Below are positions 15,928 through 25,155 of a DNA stretch of 35,004 nt, piece after piece. Source of the DNA: Firmicutes bacterium ADurb.Bin153. GTDB taxonomy: Bacteria; Bacillota; DTU025; MWDF01. A program made the translations under genes and the position numbers. Under the pieces are notes generated by a model, which was given only the letters and a program-made list of their open reading frames with translations, made no database searches and was not told the DNA's origin. The stretch covers positions 1 through 35,004 of the forward strand of contig MWDF01000017.1 in NCBI GenBank assembly GCA_002070415.1. The letters are read 5' to 3'. How positions within the stretch are numbered: the first letter of the stretch is position 1; every line of letters starts with the position of its first letter.

Positions 15928-16605
15928 ATGACCGGCACGATCTTGAACACGGCGACGGTGCTAGCCGGCACCGCCGCGGGGCTCCTCCTTAGGAGCCGCA
16001 TACCGAAGGATTTCGGAAGCGAGCTGGTGAGGGTGATGGGCATCTTCACGCTCGTGATAGGCCTGAAGAACGCCTGGAGCTCGCCGGACCTCCTTGTGAC
16101 GCTGGTGTGCGTCGTCCTGGGCACCGCGCTGGGCATGGCGGTCAAGCTAGACGACAGGCTGAACGGCCTGGGTGACAGGCTCAGGTCGCGCCTTGGAAGG
16201 CTGGGCGAGGGAAGGTTCACCGAGGGGTTGGTGGCGGCGTCGATCCTGTTCTGCGTAGGGCCGATGACTGTGATGGGATCGATCTCCGACGGGCTCACCG
16301 GCGACTATTCTGTGCTCGCCATGAAATCGGTCATGGACGGCATAACCTCCATGGCCATGGCGTCGACGCTTGGCATCGGGGTGGGCTTCTCGGCTGTTGT
16401 GGTCCTCGTGGTCCAAGGGGCGATCACCCTGGGAGCAGGGCTGCTCGAGGGGATCATGACGGACGCGATGCTGGCCCACATGACCGGGGCCGGCGGGCTC
16501 ATACTCGTAGGGCTAAGCTTCAACCTTTCCATGAAGGCTGGGATAAAGGCGGGGAACATGCTCCCCGCCCTGGTAGCGGCCGCCGTGGCGGCTGCGATAA
16601 TCTGA
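15928..16605 (+). CDS. DUF554 family membrane protein
   Basis: This is a polytopic membrane protein of 225 residues in the DUF554 family (YdfK/YqgA type), with unknown transport or signalling function. Hydrophobic helices are seen at about 4-22, 34-46, 53-70, 97-118, 132-150, 155-175 and 188-225. The N-terminus MTGTILNTATVLAGTAAGLLL and the central FCVGPMTVMGSISDGLTGD with MDGITSMAMASTLGIGV are characteristic. The ribosome-binding site is modest (GGGG). It heads the + strand run leading into dapF, but the 15-base gap to dapF is the only link between their roles. Confidence 0.88.
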   Translation: MTGTILNTATVLAGTAAGLLLRSRIPKDFGSELVRVMGIFTLVIGLKNAWSSPDLLVTLVCVVLGTALGMAVKLDDRLNGLGDRLRSRLGRLGEGRFTEGLVAASILFCVGPMTVMGSISDGLTGDYSVLAMKSVMDGITSMAMASTLGIGVGFSAVVVLVVQGAITLGAGLLEGIMTDAMLAHMTGAGGLILVGLSFNLSMKAGIKAGNMLPALVAAAVAAAII

Positions 16606-16620
16606 TCTGGCGGTGATTTG

Positions 16621-17478
16621 ATGGAATTCTACAAGATGCACGGGCTGGGCAACGACTTCGTCTTCACGATGTCCGGGGCCGGTGGGCTAGAGCGGCTCCA
16701 GGGCATGGCGAAGAAGGTGTGCGACAGGAACTTCGGAGTGGGAGCGGACGGGCTGATCGTGCTCGTCCCTTCCGAGAAGGCGGACTTCAGGATGGTCATA
16801 TTCAACTCGGACGGTTCCGAGGCGGAGATGTGCGGCAACGCCATACGCTGCGCCGCGGTGCTCTGGGCCCAGAAGAACCCGGGCGCTATGGAGCCGTTTG
16901 CCATAGAGACGCTGAAGGGCATCCAGCTGGCGAGGATAACGGACCGCACCGGAAAGGACTGGAAGGTGGCCGTGGACATGGGAGAGCCCGCCCTCGCCCC
17001 GTCGGACATCCCCGTGGAAGCGGAAGGGGATTCTGTCGTGGACATGGCTTTTACGGCCGGCGGCGAGGAGCTTGAAGTCACATGCGTCAGCATGGGAAAC
17101 CCGCACGCCGTGGCGTTCGTCGACAGGACAGGCAGGGACATCATGATGAGGCTGGGCCCTCTCATGGAGAAACACCCGGCTTTCCCCAGGAAGACCAACG
17201 TCGAGTTCGCCCAGGTCCTGGGAGACGGCGGGATAAGGGTGTTCGTCTGGGAAAGGGGCGTGGGGCCCACGCTCGCATGCGGAAGCGGGGCTTGCGCCGT
17301 GGCGGTGGCGGCGGCGGTATCGGGAAGGGCCGGCAGGAGGAGCAGGATAGACCTTCCGGGCGGCTCGCTGGACATAGAATGGTCGAAGGACGACGGGCAC
17401 GTCATCATGACAGGGCCCGCCTCGTTCGTATTCAAGGGGAAGCTCACGGATTCTTATGCCGGAGGATGGGAGGATTAG
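16621..17478 (+). CDS. dapF: Diaminopimelate epimerase
   Basis: This enzyme converts LL- to meso-diaminopimelate, the last shared step before lysine and peptidoglycan. It is 285 residues long. MHGLGNDFV at 6-14 marks the N-terminus; the two catalytic cysteines are C71 in NSDGSEAEMCGNAIRC and C220 in LACGSGACAVAV. Two-fold related halves with SMGNPHAVAFVD and TNVEFAQV between them are as expected. The ATG at 16621 is preferred to the adjacent TTG at 16618. The stop is one base before the next gene, which makes the LL-DAP substrate, so the pair forms a clear metabolic unit. Confidence 0.96.
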   Translation: MEFYKMHGLGNDFVFTMSGAGGLERLQGMAKKVCDRNFGVGADGLIVLVPSEKADFRMVIFNSDGSEAEMCGNAIRCAAVLWAQKNPGAMEPFAIETLKGIQLARITDRTGKDWKVAVDMGEPALAPSDIPVEAEGDSVVDMAFTAGGEELEVTCVSMGNPHAVAFVDRTGRDIMMRLGPLMEKHPAFPRKTNVEFAQVLGDGGIRVFVWERGVGPTLACGSGACAVAVAAAVSGRAGRRSRIDLPGGSLDIEWSKDDGHVIMTGPASFVFKGKLTDSYAGGWED

Positions 17479-17479
17479 C

Positions 17480-18649
17480 ATGATCAGAAGGGCACAGAGG
17501 ATACAGAACCTGCAGCCGTACCTTTTCGCGCAGATAGAGGCCAAGATAGAGAAGGCCAGGCGGGAAGGGCGCAACATAATCTCGCTGGGGATTGGAGACC
17601 CCGACATGCCTACGCCGAAGCACGTAGTGGAAGCGGGCGTCGCCGGAGTTCGCGACCCGAAGAACCACCAGTACCCTTCATCCAAGGGGATGGGCACTTT
17701 CAGGAAGGCGGTCGCGGATTACTACATGAGGCGCTTCGGCGTCGGGCTGGACCCTGACAGGCAGGTCTGCTCCCTCATCGGCTCAAAGGAGGGCATAGCC
17801 CACATATCGCTCTGCTTCACGGACCCCGGCCGCTACAACCTCATACCAGACCCGGGATATCCCGTATACGAGGCGGGGACGGTCTTCGCCGGGGGTATAC
17901 CCTACCACATGCCGCTCCTCAGGAAGAACGGCTTCCTTCCGGACTTCACGGAGATACCGAGCGAAGTCGCCAAGAACACGGCGCTGATGTTCCTGAACTA
18001 CCCCAACAACCCGACGGGCGCGTGCGCCGACGGGGCGTTCTACGACGAGGCGGTCGCGTTCGCCGCCGAAAACGGCATAATCCTGGTCCACGACTCGGCC
18101 TACGCCGAGATGGCATACGACGGGAGCAGGCCGCCCAGCGCCCTCAACGCCAAGGGCGCGATGGACCTTGCAATCGAGTTCGGCTCGCTTTCGAAGTATT
18201 TCAACATGACCGGATGGCGGATCGGCTGGGCCGTCGGAAACCCCGACGTCGTGGGGACTCTGACGACTCTCAAATCCAACATCGACTCCGGCGCCTTCCA
18301 GGCCGTGCAGGCGGCGGCGACCGCCGCGATGAACGGGCCTTGGGATTCTGTCGATTCGATGCGCGAAGTCTACAGGAGGCGCCGCGACAAGGTCGTAGGG
18401 ACACTCAAGGAGCTCGGCTGCGACATCGAAAGCCCTAAAGGCAGCATATACGTATGGGCCCCCGTCCCGGCGGCGTACACGTCAGCGAGTTTCGCAGAGC
18501 ACGTCTTCGACAGGACCGGCGTCGTCATCACCCCCGGCAACGGATACGGAGCGCACGGAGAAGGATACTTCAGGATATCCCTTACCGTGGCCGACGGCGA
18601 CCTGGACGAGGCACTGGGGAGGTTCAAGGCGGAGGGCCTGAGGTTCTGA
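17480..18649 (+). CDS. dapL: LL-diaminopimelate aminotransferase (DapL type)
   Basis: This is a fold type I, PLP-dependent aminotransferase of 389 residues, most likely turning tetrahydrodipicolinate directly into LL-diaminopimelate. The N-terminus has RIQNLQPYLFAQIEAKI and SLGIGDPDMPTP; then YPSSKGMGTFRKAVADYY; FLNYPNNPTGA; and the PLP lysine K239 in GSLSKYFNMTGWRIGW. This sequence style matches the archaeal/bacterial DapL branch near DapC-type enzymes. GGGAGG at 17468-17473 sets the ATG at 17480; an in-frame ATG at 17456 overlaps dapF. Sitting beside dapF strongly supports the LL-DAP substrate, although a broader aminotransferase cannot be excluded. Confidence 0.88.
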   Translation: MIRRAQRIQNLQPYLFAQIEAKIEKARREGRNIISLGIGDPDMPTPKHVVEAGVAGVRDPKNHQYPSSKGMGTFRKAVADYYMRRFGVGLDPDRQVCSLIGSKEGIAHISLCFTDPGRYNLIPDPGYPVYEAGTVFAGGIPYHMPLLRKNGFLPDFTEIPSEVAKNTALMFLNYPNNPTGACADGAFYDEAVAFAAENGIILVHDSAYAEMAYDGSRPPSALNAKGAMDLAIEFGSLSKYFNMTGWRIGWAVGNPDVVGTLTTLKSNIDSGAFQAVQAAATAAMNGPWDSVDSMREVYRRRRDKVVGTLKELGCDIESPKGSIYVWAPVPAAYTSASFAEHVFDRTGVVITPGNGYGAHGEGYFRISLTVADGDLDEALGRFKAEGLRF

Positions 18650-19110
18650 TGGGGCCCTTCCGCTACGTGGACCCCGGAATACCCGACGACGGCACGGTCG
18701 AGCTCCTGTTGGACAAGTACACGGAAGACGTGGACAAAACCCGCTCCTACGTGCCCTTCTACGAATTCAAGGTGTCGCTTAGCGGCACCGGGAAGGCTGT
18801 CGGGGGCCTGGTGTTGAGGGTGGGCTACAACGACCACATAGTGGTGTGCGCAGGGCACATCGGCTACGGGATAGACGGGCCTTTCAGGGGGAACGGCTAC
18901 GCCGCAAGGGCGGTCGCGCTGGCAGTCGGTTTCGCAAGGAAGCTCAACATGCCCTACCTTGTGATCACGACCAGGCCGGACAACGAAGCCTCGAAGAGGA
19001 CGGCCGCGAAGGCGGGGTTCGTCTACGCGGGGTCCGCTTCGGTCCCCGAGGACGACGAGATGTACGCCGAGGGCGAGAGGATAATGGACAGGTACGTACT
19101 TGATCTATGA
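18649..19110 (+). CDS. GNAT-family acetyltransferase
   Basis: This is a 153-residue N-acetyltransferase of the GNAT fold. The acetyl-CoA pyrophosphate loop is GPFRGNGYAARA (about 79-90), after a beta strand GHIGYGID; the later ITTRPDNEASKRTAAKAGF, with an asparagine followed by a helix, is the usual motif B region of the RimJ/RimL and related groups. The substrate is unknown. The start ATG overlaps the dapL stop by one base, so it is probably made together with DapL. The frame overlaps miaB only if the distant TTG start of that gene is used. Confidence 0.85.
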   Translation: MGPFRYVDPGIPDDGTVELLLDKYTEDVDKTRSYVPFYEFKVSLSGTGKAVGGLVLRVGYNDHIVVCAGHIGYGIDGPFRGNGYAARAVALAVGFARKLNMPYLVITTRPDNEASKRTAAKAGFVYAGSASVPEDDEMYAEGERIMDRYVLDL

Positions 19111-19129
19111 GATACCGGACGGTGTGTGT

Positions 19130-20482
19130 ATGACAGAGGGTTTGAGACTGGCGAAGCTGGTGGTATACGGCTGCCAGATGAACGAGAGGGATTCCGAGAC
19201 TATCGCGGGCTATCTCGGGAAGGCGGGCTACGCCCTCACGGAGGACGAACGCGGAGCCGACCTGGTCTTGTACCTGACGTGCTGCGTAAGGGGCAACGCC
19301 GAGGACAGGGCGCTGGGGAACCTGGGGCAGGCGAAGAGGCTCAAGAAAGCAAGGCCCGGCCTCAAGGTAGGGATCTGCGGCTGCATGGCGCAGGAAGGAT
19401 GGGTGAGGGAGGCCCTGGGCGGGAGGCTGTCCTGGATAGACCTCGCCTTCGGCACCCACAACATCCACAGGCTGCCGGAGCTGCTGGCAAGGCTGGATTC
19501 GGGCGAAAGGGTCGTCGAGGTCTGGGATTTCCCGCAAGAAGTCGTCGAGGACCTGCCCGTTCTGAGGAAGGACCCGCTCAAGGCCTTCGTGAACATAACG
19601 TACGGGTGCGACAACTTCTGCACCTACTGCATAGTGCCCTACGTAAGGGGCAGGGAGAGGAGCCGAGGGGTAAAGGAGATAGAAGCCGAGTGCGTGGAGG
19701 CGGCCGGATCCGGCGTGAAGGACATCACGCTTCTGGGCCAGAACGTGAACGCCTACGGCAAGGGGCTCGCACCCGCTGACGGGCTTGAAAGGCCCGACTT
19801 CCCGTACCTTCTCGGAGTCCTGGACGAGGCGCTTCCCGAAGGCATAAGGCTCAGGTTCACGACGTCGCATCCAAGGTTCGTCGACGACAGGATGATAGAG
19901 GCTGTGGCCTCCCTGAAGAAGGTGTGCGAGCAGTACCACCTGCCGGTCCAGGCGGGCTCCGACAAGGTGCTCGGGATGATGAACAGGGGCTATACCGCAA
20001 GCGGCTACCTTGCCATGCTGGACAGGGTGAGGAAGGCCGTGCCGGGTTGCGCCGTAACCTCCGACATAATGGTGGGGTTCCCGGGCGAGACGGAGGAGGA
20101 TTTCCTCGACACCCTCGCAGTCGTCGAGGAGGCGCGCTTCGACGCGGCGTTCACGTTCGTCTACTCTCCCAGGAAGGGCACCGCGGCCGAGGCCATGCCG
20201 GGCCAGGTGCCGGAAGAGGAGAAGAAGGACAGGATCAAAAGGCTAATAGACCTGCAGAACAGGATCTCGCTGTCTGTGAACAGGGGCCTGGTCGGAAAGG
20301 TCGAGGAAGTCATGGCCGAAGGACCGTCCGAGAAGGACCCCGGCATGTGGTCCGGCAGGACGAGGACGAACAAGATGGTGCACTGGCCGGAGACCGGGGT
20401 CGCCCCCGGGCGGCTGGTGCGCGTGAGGATAGAAAGGGCCCGGACTTTCGTCTTGCACGGCACGAGGGAAGACCGGACATGA
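19130..20482 (+). CDS. miaB: tRNA-2-methylthio-N6-isopentenyladenosine-37 synthase MiaB
   Basis: This radical SAM methylthiotransferase adds the methylthio group to i6A37 in tRNA. Of its 450 residues, the N-terminal UPF0004 domain supplies the first cluster cysteines C15 (YGCQMNERDSE), C51 (TCCVRGNAE) and C84 (GCMAQ); the radical SAM cluster is C160, C164, C167 in CDNFCTYCIVPYVRGRE; and a C-terminal TRAM domain (about 385-445) ends the protein. Two residues differ from the usual TCAVRENAE, which here reads TCCVRGNAE. ATG 19130 is chosen; a TTG at 19100 in the same frame overlaps the GNAT gene. MiaA, which makes its substrate, is encoded downstream at 26006. Confidence 0.94.
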   Translation: MTEGLRLAKLVVYGCQMNERDSETIAGYLGKAGYALTEDERGADLVLYLTCCVRGNAEDRALGNLGQAKRLKKARPGLKVGICGCMAQEGWVREALGGRLSWIDLAFGTHNIHRLPELLARLDSGERVVEVWDFPQEVVEDLPVLRKDPLKAFVNITYGCDNFCTYCIVPYVRGRERSRGVKEIEAECVEAAGSGVKDITLLGQNVNAYGKGLAPADGLERPDFPYLLGVLDEALPEGIRLRFTTSHPRFVDDRMIEAVASLKKVCEQYHLPVQAGSDKVLGMMNRGYTASGYLAMLDRVRKAVPGCAVTSDIMVGFPGETEEDFLDTLAVVEEARFDAAFTFVYSPRKGTAAEAMPGQVPEEEKKDRIKRLIDLQNRISLSVNRGLVGKVEEVMAEGPSEKDPGMWSGRTRTNKMVHWPETGVAPGRLVRVRIERARTFVLHGTREDRT

Positions 20483-20510
20483 TCTAGCGAAAGGGGACGG
20501 CAGGCTTACG

Positions 20511-23141
20511 ATGGCAGGACCCGGCAAGGGCCTTACTCCCATGATGGAACAGTACAACGAGCTTAAGGAGCGCCATCCGGACGCGCTGTTGATGGTGCGC
20601 CTCGGAGACTTCTACGAGCTCTTCAACGAGGACGCGAAGACGGCCTCCAAGGAGCTTGGGCTCTATCTCACCGGAAGGGAGATAGGTTCGGGCAACAGGA
20701 TGCCTATGTGCGGCGTGCCGCACCACGCGATAGACGAATACCTGCCGCAGCTGGTAAGGAAGGGTTACAAAGTCGCGATCGCAGAGCAGCTGGAGGACCC
20801 CAAGCTTGCAAAAGGGCTCGTCAGGCGCGACATTACCAGGGTCGTAAGCCCCGGCGTCCTGGAAGGCGACGACGGCGGCAACAACTTCATGGCGTCGGTC
20901 CATTCCGAAGGCGTCTCGGTGGGTATCGCATACTGCGACGCTTCTACCGGGGAGTTCAGGGCGACCCAGCTAGACGGGGAAGGCGCCGCCGCAAGGGCCC
21001 GGGAGGAGCTGGAGAGGCTCCTTCCGAGCGAGATAGTAAGGGCGGAAGGCAGGACCCTCCCTCGCGAGGTCGAGGAGCTGCTCGCCGCTGGGCTCGCGGG
21101 CGTGTCGACGACGGAAAGGCCCGAGGGCGATTTCGATCCGAGGCGTGCTATAAGGGCGCTTTCCGCGCACTTCGGCACGGCAGGCATAGAGGGCTTCGGA
21201 CTCGCCGGGATGCCCATGGCCGCCGCGGCGGCGGGAGCACTGCTGAGCTATCTCAGCTTCACCCAGAAATCGGACCTGGGCCACATAACCTCCCTCGGCG
21301 CGTACAGGATCTCCGGATTCATGCACATAGACCGCCCCTCCTGGAGGAACCTCGCCGTATTCGGAAACGATAGGGCGGAGGGCGGAAAGGGACTGCTAGG
21401 CGTCGTCGACAGGACGTCGACGAAGATGGGCGCAAGGCTGATGAGGGCGTGGCTCGAAGCGCCGCTCGTGGACTCTGCGCAGATATCCAGAAGGCAGGAT
21501 GCCGTGGGCGAGCTAGTAAGGGACAGGGCCGGTGCGGATAAGCTGGAGGACGTACTGTCCGGGATATCGGACCTGGAAAGGCTCGGCTCGAAGCTCGCCT
21601 ACTCCAGCGCGATGCCACGGGACCTGGCGGCGCTCTCGAAGTCGCTGAAAGCTGCCGGCAGGCTGAAGGGCATGATCGAAGCGGACGCCGAAGCGCCGCT
21701 GCTCCTCGAGCTGGCAGGCTCCATAGAACCATCCGGGGACCTGACGGGAGAGCTCGACGCCGCGCTCGCAGACGAGCTTCCGGCCGACCTCAGCTCAGGC
21801 GGCTACATAAGGCCGGGCTACGACGCCGAAGTCGACGGGCTCAGGGCCGCCGCCGCCGGCGGGAGGGGCTGGCTTACGAGCCTCGAGGCCAAGGAGCGCG
21901 AGCGCACCGGCATAAAGAACCTGAGGATAGGGTACAATTCGGTCTTCGGCTACTACTTCGAGGTGAGCAAATCCAACATCGCCAACGTGCCCTCCGATTT
22001 CATACGAAAGCAGACCCTGGCCGGCTCGGAGAGGTACTATACCGAGAAGCTCAAGGAGATCGAGACCAAAGTACTCGGCGCCGAGGAGAGGCAAATAGGG
22101 CTCGAGCAGCAGATATTCAAGCGGCTGACCGAGAAGGCGTACGGTATGCTAGAAGGCATCATGCGCAGCGCCGCGTCGGCCGCGGCCGTGGACGTGCTGG
22201 CGTCGTTTGCAAGGTCCGCCTTCGAAAGGCGATGGGTGAGGCCCGAGGTGGACGACGGGCTCGATACGATGCTGTACGGCGCGAGGCATCCCGTGATGGA
22301 AGCGTCGATGCCGGCCGGAAGGTTCGTCGAAAACGACATCGAGCTTAAGCACGACGACGCGAGGCTCCTAATCCTCACCGGCCCGAACATGGCGGGGAAA
22401 TCCACGGTGCTCGCCACGGCGGGGCTCATCCAGCTGATGGCACAGGCAGGCTCGTACGTGCCCTGTTTTTCGGCAAGGATAGGCCTTGCGGACAGGATCT
22501 ACTACAGGGCGGGCTCCTACGACGACATCACAGGCGGCAAGAGCACTTTCATGGTGGAGCTTCTGGAAGTCGCAGAGATACTCAACACGGGCACCGAAAG
22601 GAGCCTTGTGATGGTCGACGAGCTGGGCAGGGGCACTTCGACGTATGACGGCATGGCCCTTGCTTGGGCCGTGGCCGAGTACATACACGACGTGGCCCGC
22701 TCGAGGTGCCTGTTCACGACGCACTACCACGAGCTGGCCGAACTTGAGGAGAAGCTCCCGTATGCCAGGAATTACCATGTAAGCGTCGCCGAGCGCGCAG
22801 GTGAGGTCGTGTTCCTGTACAAGCTGCAAAGAGGCGGCACGGACAAGAGCTATGGCATCAACGTGGCGCGGATGGCGGGCCTTCCCAAAGACGTCATAAG
22901 GCGCGCCGGACAGATACTTCGGCAGCTGGAGAGGATATACGACAGGGGCGGCCACCAGATGAAGCTGTTCGGCTGGGGCGAGCTGCCGGAGGAGGCCGAG
23001 GACGGCCCGCTGCCGGAAAAAGCCACTAGCAAGGCGCTGGAGATGCTCTCTCAGGCGGATCCCGAGTCGATGTCCCCGAGGGAGGCGCTCGATCTCATAT
23101 TCGAGATGAAAAGGGCGATGGACGAGGAGGAGGGCCTGTAG
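20511..23141 (+). CDS. mutS: DNA mismatch repair protein MutS
   Basis: MutS recognises base mismatches and starts repair with MutL. It has 876 residues, a full-length MutS1. The mismatch-contacting phenylalanine and glutamate are F34 and E36 in LGDFYELF; connector, lever (about 270-560) and clamp domains follow; the ATPase domain has Walker A GPNMAGKST from 624, Walker B VMVDELGRGTSTYDGMALAWA, and TTHYHELAELEE. A C-terminal helix-turn-helix (about 800-876) completes it. The ribosome-binding site is weak. It lies 28 bases after miaB and 121 bases before mutL. Confidence 0.97.
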   Translation: MAGPGKGLTPMMEQYNELKERHPDALLMVRLGDFYELFNEDAKTASKELGLYLTGREIGSGNRMPMCGVPHHAIDEYLPQLVRKGYKVAIAEQLEDPKLAKGLVRRDITRVVSPGVLEGDDGGNNFMASVHSEGVSVGIAYCDASTGEFRATQLDGEGAAARAREELERLLPSEIVRAEGRTLPREVEELLAAGLAGVSTTERPEGDFDPRRAIRALSAHFGTAGIEGFGLAGMPMAAAAAGALLSYLSFTQKSDLGHITSLGAYRISGFMHIDRPSWRNLAVFGNDRAEGGKGLLGVVDRTSTKMGARLMRAWLEAPLVDSAQISRRQDAVGELVRDRAGADKLEDVLSGISDLERLGSKLAYSSAMPRDLAALSKSLKAAGRLKGMIEADAEAPLLLELAGSIEPSGDLTGELDAALADELPADLSSGGYIRPGYDAEVDGLRAAAAGGRGWLTSLEAKERERTGIKNLRIGYNSVFGYYFEVSKSNIANVPSDFIRKQTLAGSERYYTEKLKEIETKVLGAEERQIGLEQQIFKRLTEKAYGMLEGIMRSAASAAAVDVLASFARSAFERRWVRPEVDDGLDTMLYGARHPVMEASMPAGRFVENDIELKHDDARLLILTGPNMAGKSTVLATAGLIQLMAQAGSYVPCFSARIGLADRIYYRAGSYDDITGGKSTFMVELLEVAEILNTGTERSLVMVDELGRGTSTYDGMALAWAVAEYIHDVARSRCLFTTHYHELAELEEKLPYARNYHVSVAERAGEVVFLYKLQRGGTDKSYGINVARMAGLPKDVIRRAGQILRQLERIYDRGGHQMKLFGWGELPEEAEDGPLPEKATSKALEMLSQADPESMSPREALDLIFEMKRAMDEEEGL

Positions 23142-23167
23142 ACGCGCCATTAGGGACGGAAACCGAT

Positions 23168-23233
23168 GGCCTCGGGCCGAAGCAGCGGCTGACATAGCCG
23201 ATTAGAAGTCGGTCGGGAAGGGCGGTCGCGCCC
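23168..23233 (+). other. Hairpin-rich spacer between mutS and mutL
   Basis: Within the 121-base gap are GGCC 23168-23171 with 23175-23178; CGGCT 23186-23190 with AGCCG 23196-23200; CCGAT 23198-23202 with GTCGG 23208-23212; and GGGCG 23220-23224 with CGCCC 23229-23233. The second and third stems share bases and exclude each other. No family of structured RNA is recognised. In a high-G+C sequence some short stems arise by chance, so this is reported as a candidate only. No coding frame is convincing here. Confidence 0.35.
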
Positions 23234-23262
23234 GGCGAAACGGATGAGACGGAGGTGGACCC

Positions 23263-25155
23263 GTGGGCATAATCAGGCTGCCGCTGGACGTGGCGAACAA
23301 GATAGCGGCCGGGGAGGTGGTCGAAAGGCCGGCTTCCGTGGTCAAGGAGCTTGCGGAGAACTCCGTCGACGCGGGCGCTTCCAGCATAGACATAGAGGTG
23401 GCAGGCGGCGGCCTGGACCAGATCAGGGTCGTAGACGACGGGTTCGGCATGGACAGGTCCGATGCGCTTCTGGCCTTCGAAAGGCACGCTACGAGCAAGA
23501 TCAGGACGGCGGACGAGCTGTTCGCCGTGAACACCCTGGGCTTCAGGGGAGAGGCCCTGCCGTCGGTGGCGTCCGTGGCGAAAGTAAGGCTCATAACCAG
23601 GCCCGAGGGGCAGGACGGCGCATGGAAGGTGGAGTACGACGGAGGCAGGCTGGTCGGCGAAGGGCCGGCCCCCGGAAGGCGCGGGACCACGGTCGAGGTG
23701 GACGCCCTGTTCTACAACACCCCGGCGAGGCTGAAGTACTTGAAATCGAAGCTAGCGGAGTCGAACAGGGTGCAGAGGGTGGCCGAAAGGCTGGCTCTGG
23801 CGTGCCCCGCCGTGTCGGTGAGGCTTAACCTCGACGGGAAGCAGGCATTCTACTCCCCCGGTGACGGTGAGCCGAAGAGCGCCGCGATGGCGGTATTCGG
23901 CGGGGCGGCGGGAAGGATGTCGACAGGCAGGAGCTCGTCTCCCGGGGTGGAGGCCCTCGCCATGGTAGGGGCACCCGAGGATTTCAGGATGAGGAGGCAG
24001 GACCAGCACCTGATCGTGAACGGCAGGCCCGTATCCTCGCTGACGCTGTACAGCGCGATTGACAGGGGGCTCGAAGGAGTAAAGGCCGACGACAGGAGGC
24101 GGTATCCTCCGTGCGTTATCTGGCTTGAGATAGACCCCGCAAGGGTGGACGTGAACGTGCACCCCGCCAAGGCCGAGGTCAGGTTCGCGGACGACGGGGC
24201 GGTCTTCTCCGCAGTCAGGGAGGCAGTAAGGCAGGCCGCGGAAGGTTCGACGCAGGGTCTCGGCGTGACAGCCGATGTACCCGGGCAAATAGGTGGTTCG
24301 GGTACGAGGACGGCAGCGGGCGATATCATAATGGAAAGGTATCGGGGGCACTTCGCCGGAGGGCGCGCAAGACGGGGACAGGAAGACCTGGTGGCTGAGG
24401 CGTTTGCGGCGTACGGAGCCAGCATGCGGGAAGCCGAAGGCGATGCAGCGGGTGGATCGGCTTGTGATGCCGACAAAGGACAAGGTGCCGCCGCTGCCCC
24501 TGGCTTCGGACGGGACGGGAGAAGCGCCGGGCACGGTGTTTGCGGAAACAGGGGGCCCGACATCGGGCCAAAGGCGGATCCCAGGGTGATAGGCCAGTTC
24601 ATGGACGCGTACATAGTGGCGGAGATGGAAGGCCAGCTGATAGTGATAGACCAGCACGTGGCCCACGAGCGGATACTCGTGGACGGGTTCCTGGCAAAGC
24701 TTGAGAGAAGGAGCGCTATTAGCCAGCCGCTCTTGATGCCGGAGTCAGTGGAGCTGATGCCCGCGGAGGCCGCGCTGATGAGGGAAGAGGCGGAAAGCCT
24801 TGAGACGCTCGGATTCGACGTCGAACCGTTCGGCATGCGGAGCGTCCTGATAAGGGCAGTGCCCGTCGTAGGCGGCGACGAGCCCTCGCCCGAGGAGCTC
24901 CTGGTCAGCGCGCTGAGGGATATCGCCGACGGAATCAAGTCGGGACTGGACGTGGGAGGAAGGATGAGGAGGGCGGCGGTGGAGATGGCGTGCAAGGGCG
25001 CCGTAAAGGCGGGCACGAAGCTTGCGCCCGAGCAGATGGAAGACCTCGCCTCCGGGCTTTTCAAGACGTCCAACCCCATACGCTGCCCGCACGGCAGGCC
25101 AACCCTGCTGAAGGTCGACCTTGCAGGCATCGAGCGGGGAGTGGGCAGAAGATGA
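23263..25155 (+). CDS. mutL: DNA mismatch repair protein MutL
   Basis: This is a GHKL ATPase and endonuclease that couples MutS to strand removal. Of 630 residues, the N-terminal part has NKIAAGEVVERPASVVKEL with catalytic E29 and N33, DDGFGM, RHATSKI and GFRGEALPSV. A glycine/alanine-rich linker (about 330-440) leads to the C-terminal dimerisation and nuclease domain. Its metal-binding motif reads DQHVAHERILVD from 463, with valine and a final aspartate where DQHAxxExxxxE is usual; ACKGAVKAG and CPHGRPT, the later zinc-site motifs, are intact. GTG 23263 is set by GGAGGTGG. The stop overlaps the next start. Confidence 0.95.
   Translation: MGIIRLPLDVANKIAAGEVVERPASVVKELAENSVDAGASSIDIEVAGGGLDQIRVVDDGFGMDRSDALLAFERHATSKIRTADELFAVNTLGFRGEALPSVASVAKVRLITRPEGQDGAWKVEYDGGRLVGEGPAPGRRGTTVEVDALFYNTPARLKYLKSKLAESNRVQRVAERLALACPAVSVRLNLDGKQAFYSPGDGEPKSAAMAVFGGAAGRMSTGRSSSPGVEALAMVGAPEDFRMRRQDQHLIVNGRPVSSLTLYSAIDRGLEGVKADDRRRYPPCVIWLEIDPARVDVNVHPAKAEVRFADDGAVFSAVREAVRQAAEGSTQGLGVTADVPGQIGGSGTRTAAGDIIMERYRGHFAGGRARRGQEDLVAEAFAAYGASMREAEGDAAGGSACDADKGQGAAAAPGFGRDGRSAGHGVCGNRGPDIGPKADPRVIGQFMDAYIVAEMEGQLIVIDQHVAHERILVDGFLAKLERRSAISQPLLMPESVELMPAEAALMREEAESLETLGFDVEPFGMRSVLIRAVPVVGGDEPSPEELLVSALRDIADGIKSGLDVGGRMRRAAVEMACKGAVKAGTKLAPEQMEDLASGLFKTSNPIRCPHGRPTLLKVDLAGIERGVGRR

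Noticed and set aside
23850..25130. 426-codon minus-strand frame opposite mutL
   Set aside because: The + strand has all MutL motifs; the minus frame is a composition artefact.
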